Source: an uncultured Chlorobiota bacterium
GTDB lineage: Bacteria; Bacteroidota; Bacteroidia; Bacteroidales; JAADGE01
NCBI GenBank assembly: GCA_947311265.1
Contig: CAMZKQ010000102.1
Location: 1 to 9,077 of the forward strand
Direction: 5' to 3'
Length of the DNA: 9,077 bases
The notes under the pieces were generated by a model that ran no database searches, was not told the origin of the DNA, and saw only the letters and a list, made by a program, of their open reading frames with translations. The position numbers and the translations under genes were made by a program. This document shows positions 7,616 through 9,077 of the stretch, in pieces; position 1 is the first letter of the stretch, and each line of letters opens with the position of its first letter.

Positions 7616-8269
7616 TTGATTATTGTAAAGAATATTAATAAATCCTATGGTGCTTTAAAAGTACTAAAAGATGCAGGGGTGCATATTAAAAAAAGCGAAA
7701 TTGTATCTATTGTAGGAGCTAGTGGGGCAGGGAAGACGACTCTTCTTCAAATAATTGGGACTTTAAACCGCCCGGATTCTGGCTCTGTTGTAATTAATGG
7801 TACGGATACTATTAGCTTACGGGATAAGGAGTTATCTGCTTTTCGGAATCAAAACATAGGCTTTGTTTTTCAGTTTCATCATTTGTTGCCCGAGTTTACG
7901 GCTATCGAAAATGTGTGTATGCCAGCGTTTATTGCCAAAAAGAATAAAGTTGAAACCATAGAGCGGGCAAAGGAACTTTTGCATTTTTTAAATGTATCGC
8001 ACAGAATGGAGCATAAGCCCTCGGAGATGTCTGGCGGTGAGCAGCAACGGGTGGCAGTGGCTAGGGCTTTAATTAATAATCCGGCTATAATTTTGGCCGA
8101 TGAACCTTCGGGCAATTTGGATATGCAAAATAAGACTGATTTGCATAAGCTGTTTTTAAACTTGCGTGATAAGTTTAATCATACTTTTGTAATTGTAACG
8201 CATGATAACTCCTTGGCAAAACTATCCGATAGGATAATTACAATGAAAGATGGGGTGGTTATTCGGTAG
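7616..8269 (+). CDS. lolD: Lipoprotein-releasing ABC transporter ATPase LolD
   Basis: This cytoplasmic ATPase powers the inner-membrane Lol complex, which extracts mature lipoproteins and hands them on for transport to the outer membrane. The 217 residues hold a complete ABC domain: Walker A GASGAGKTT (34-42), Q-loop Q86 in FVFQFHHLLPEFTA, signature MSGGEQQ (138-144), Walker B IILADEP with catalytic E163, D-loop SGNLD (165-169) and H-loop H196 in VTHD. HHLLPEFTA..N is characteristic of LolD within the LolD/MacB/FtsE group, and the length is right. The start must be TTG at 7616: an in-frame TAA at 7610-7612 blocks extension, and the TTG gives the normal N-terminus before the N..KSYG strand. 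No LolC/LolE permease is next to it in this window. Its promoter is shared divergently with metG. A MacB-type exporter ATPase is a less likely alternative. Confidence 0.93.
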   Translation: MIIVKNINKSYGALKVLKDAGVHIKKSEIVSIVGASGAGKTTLLQIIGTLNRPDSGSVVINGTDTISLRDKELSAFRNQNIGFVFQFHHLLPEFTAIENVCMPAFIAKKNKVETIERAKELLHFLNVSHRMEHKPSEMSGGEQQRVAVARALINNPAIILADEPSGNLDMQNKTDLHKLFLNLRDKFNHTFVIVTHDNSLAKLSDRIITMKDGVVIR

Positions 8270-8289
8270 GGAAAAAATGATAATATTTA

Positions 8290-8308
8290 AAAGCTATAGA
8301 TAGCTTTG
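8290..8308 (+). promoter_or_regulatory. Palindrome overlapping a -7 box before the PKD gene
   Basis: AAAGCTAT-AG-ATAGCTTT (8290-8307) is a perfect inverted repeat with 8-bp arms. Its right arm plus the next G forms TAGCTTTG (8301-8308), an exact TAnnTTTG box 51 bases before the ATG at 8360. There is no TTG at the expected -33 distance. Only three T follow the stem, so as a lolD terminator it is weak. It could be a promoter with an overlapping operator, or a chance palindrome. Confidence 0.4.
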
Positions 8309-8359
8309 ACCTGTTAAATTTTCAAAAAAACATTAACAAAAAAAGAGTACAAAAATAAA

Positions 8360-9077
8360 ATGAAACAACACTTATTAATAATACTATTACTTTTGCCCAT
8401 TTTTTCGGCTGCTCAAATAAAACTAGAGCTAAAAGCCGACAAAACTCCGATATACACAAGCGATGCAGACACCATAAGCACCTGCCGAGATACCGTAATT
8501 ACATTTCAAGTAATTTCAACATTAGCCACAGATACACTCACCGATGTACTCTACTCTTGGGATTTTGATGATGGGAATTTAGAAAGTGCACTCAACCTAG
8601 ACTCGGTAACCCACAGCTTTACAGACGGTGGTGGGTACAGGGTTCGGCTTACTGCCCAAAAGGACGGCAATAAAAGCTGGACAATTTTACCCGTACAAAT
8701 TGCAGTACGCAAAGATTTCTCGGAAACAAAGTCCACTTACAACGACGAAGAGGATTTTGAAAGCATCTGCCTAGGCAGCACAGTAAAACTCTTGGGCGAA
8801 GCCTCTACAGTCATTTGGCGAGACCAGCCTATCTATGAAATTGTAGAATCCCCCGCAAAGGAAATGACGAGCATTAAAAGTTACAAATCAGAACTGTTTT
8901 TTGATGAATTTAATATGGACTCCCTATTTACAGGGCAGCAGATTGACTCCATAGCCATTAATATAGAACACTCCGATTTATCTAGCCTAAATATTGTAAT
9001 TACCTGCCCCAATGGGCAGTCCGACACGCTTACTAGCCCATTAGCAACAGGCGATGCAGTTCTAGGCGAACCCATCA
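8360..9077 (+). CDS. Secreted PKD-domain protein, 3' end off the window
   Basis: The frame is open from ATG 8360 to the window edge: 239 codons plus one base, with no stop. A signal peptide is clear (MKQH, then the hydrophobic LLIILLLLPIF, likely cut at SAAQ or just after). Residues about 40-117 form a PKD-like Ig fold with W67-D-F-D-D-G72, H85-S-F and GGYRVRLTA. A second strand-rich region follows. At 188-239, the pattern IDSIAINIEH...LNIVITCPNGQ resembles the start of the proprotein-convertase P-domain fold (DL.I.L.SP.GT) seen in Bacteroidota exoproteins. Known relatives are large surface or secreted proteins, often ending in a type IX sorting domain; that end is not visible here, so the export route is inferred. 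The ATG follows an A-rich leader (AAAAATAAA), typical of these bacteria. It starts 90 bases after lolD. Its function is unknown; adhesion or substrate binding is a guess from the domains. Confidence 0.82.
   Translation, partial: MKQHLLIILLLLPIFSAAQIKLELKADKTPIYTSDADTISTCRDTVITFQVISTLATDTLTDVLYSWDFDDGNLESALNLDSVTHSFTDGGGYRVRLTAQKDGNKSWTILPVQIAVRKDFSETKSTYNDEEDFESICLGSTVKLLGEASTVIWRDQPIYEIVESPAKEMTSIKSYKSELFFDEFNMDSLFTGQQIDSIAINIEHSDLSSLNIVITCPNGQSDTLTSPLATGDAVLGEPI

Noticed and set aside
8551..9075. Minus-strand open frames opposite the PKD gene
   Set aside because: The plus-strand frame has a signal peptide and a clear PKD motif, while these are short and featureless.
1..9077. Search for CRISPR arrays, insertion sequences, phage or defence genes
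   Set aside because: No regularly spaced repeats, transposase, integrase, nuclease or toxin-antitoxin motifs were seen; the genes are housekeeping or envelope related.

Overview
The window looks like ordinary chromosome from a member of the Bacteroidota. The evidence is an AT-rich sequence, -7 promoter boxes of the form TAnnTTTG, start codons preceded by A-rich sequence rather than a strong Shine-Dalgarno, an RprY-type response regulator, a peptidoglycan-anchored protein with TPR, beta-propeller and OmpA parts, and a secreted PKD-domain protein. Genus and family cannot be fixed from the sequence alone.

Layout, left to right: an unassigned left edge with an inverted repeat (1-87); a complete OmpR-family response regulator (88-789, +); a hairpin that can terminate transcription on both strands (810-844); a compact tRNA-Arg(UCG) unit on the minus strand (851-924) with its own -7 boxes; aspS, aspartyl-tRNA synthetase (1001-2749, -); a 211-base AT-rich spacer; a PorE-like envelope protein (2961-5384, -) directly downstream of metG, methionyl-tRNA synthetase (5397-7430, -), with only 12 bases between them; a divergent promoter region (7431-7615); lolD, the lipoprotein-release ATPase (7616-8269, +); and the first 239 codons of a secreted PKD-domain protein that runs off the right edge (8360-9077, +).

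Two themes run through the genes. One is translation: two aminoacyl-tRNA synthetases and a tRNA. The other is the cell envelope: lipoprotein trafficking (lolD), a peptidoglycan-binding protein with the domain order of the type IX secretion component PorE, and a surface or secreted protein of the kind that system often exports. No CRISPR array, insertion sequence, phage gene, toxin-antitoxin pair or defence island is visible. I found no convincing novel system. The items most worth checking are the metG/PorE-like operon, the truncated exoprotein, the self-contained tRNA unit, and the changes of G/C strand bias near 2.8 kb and 8.3 kb.
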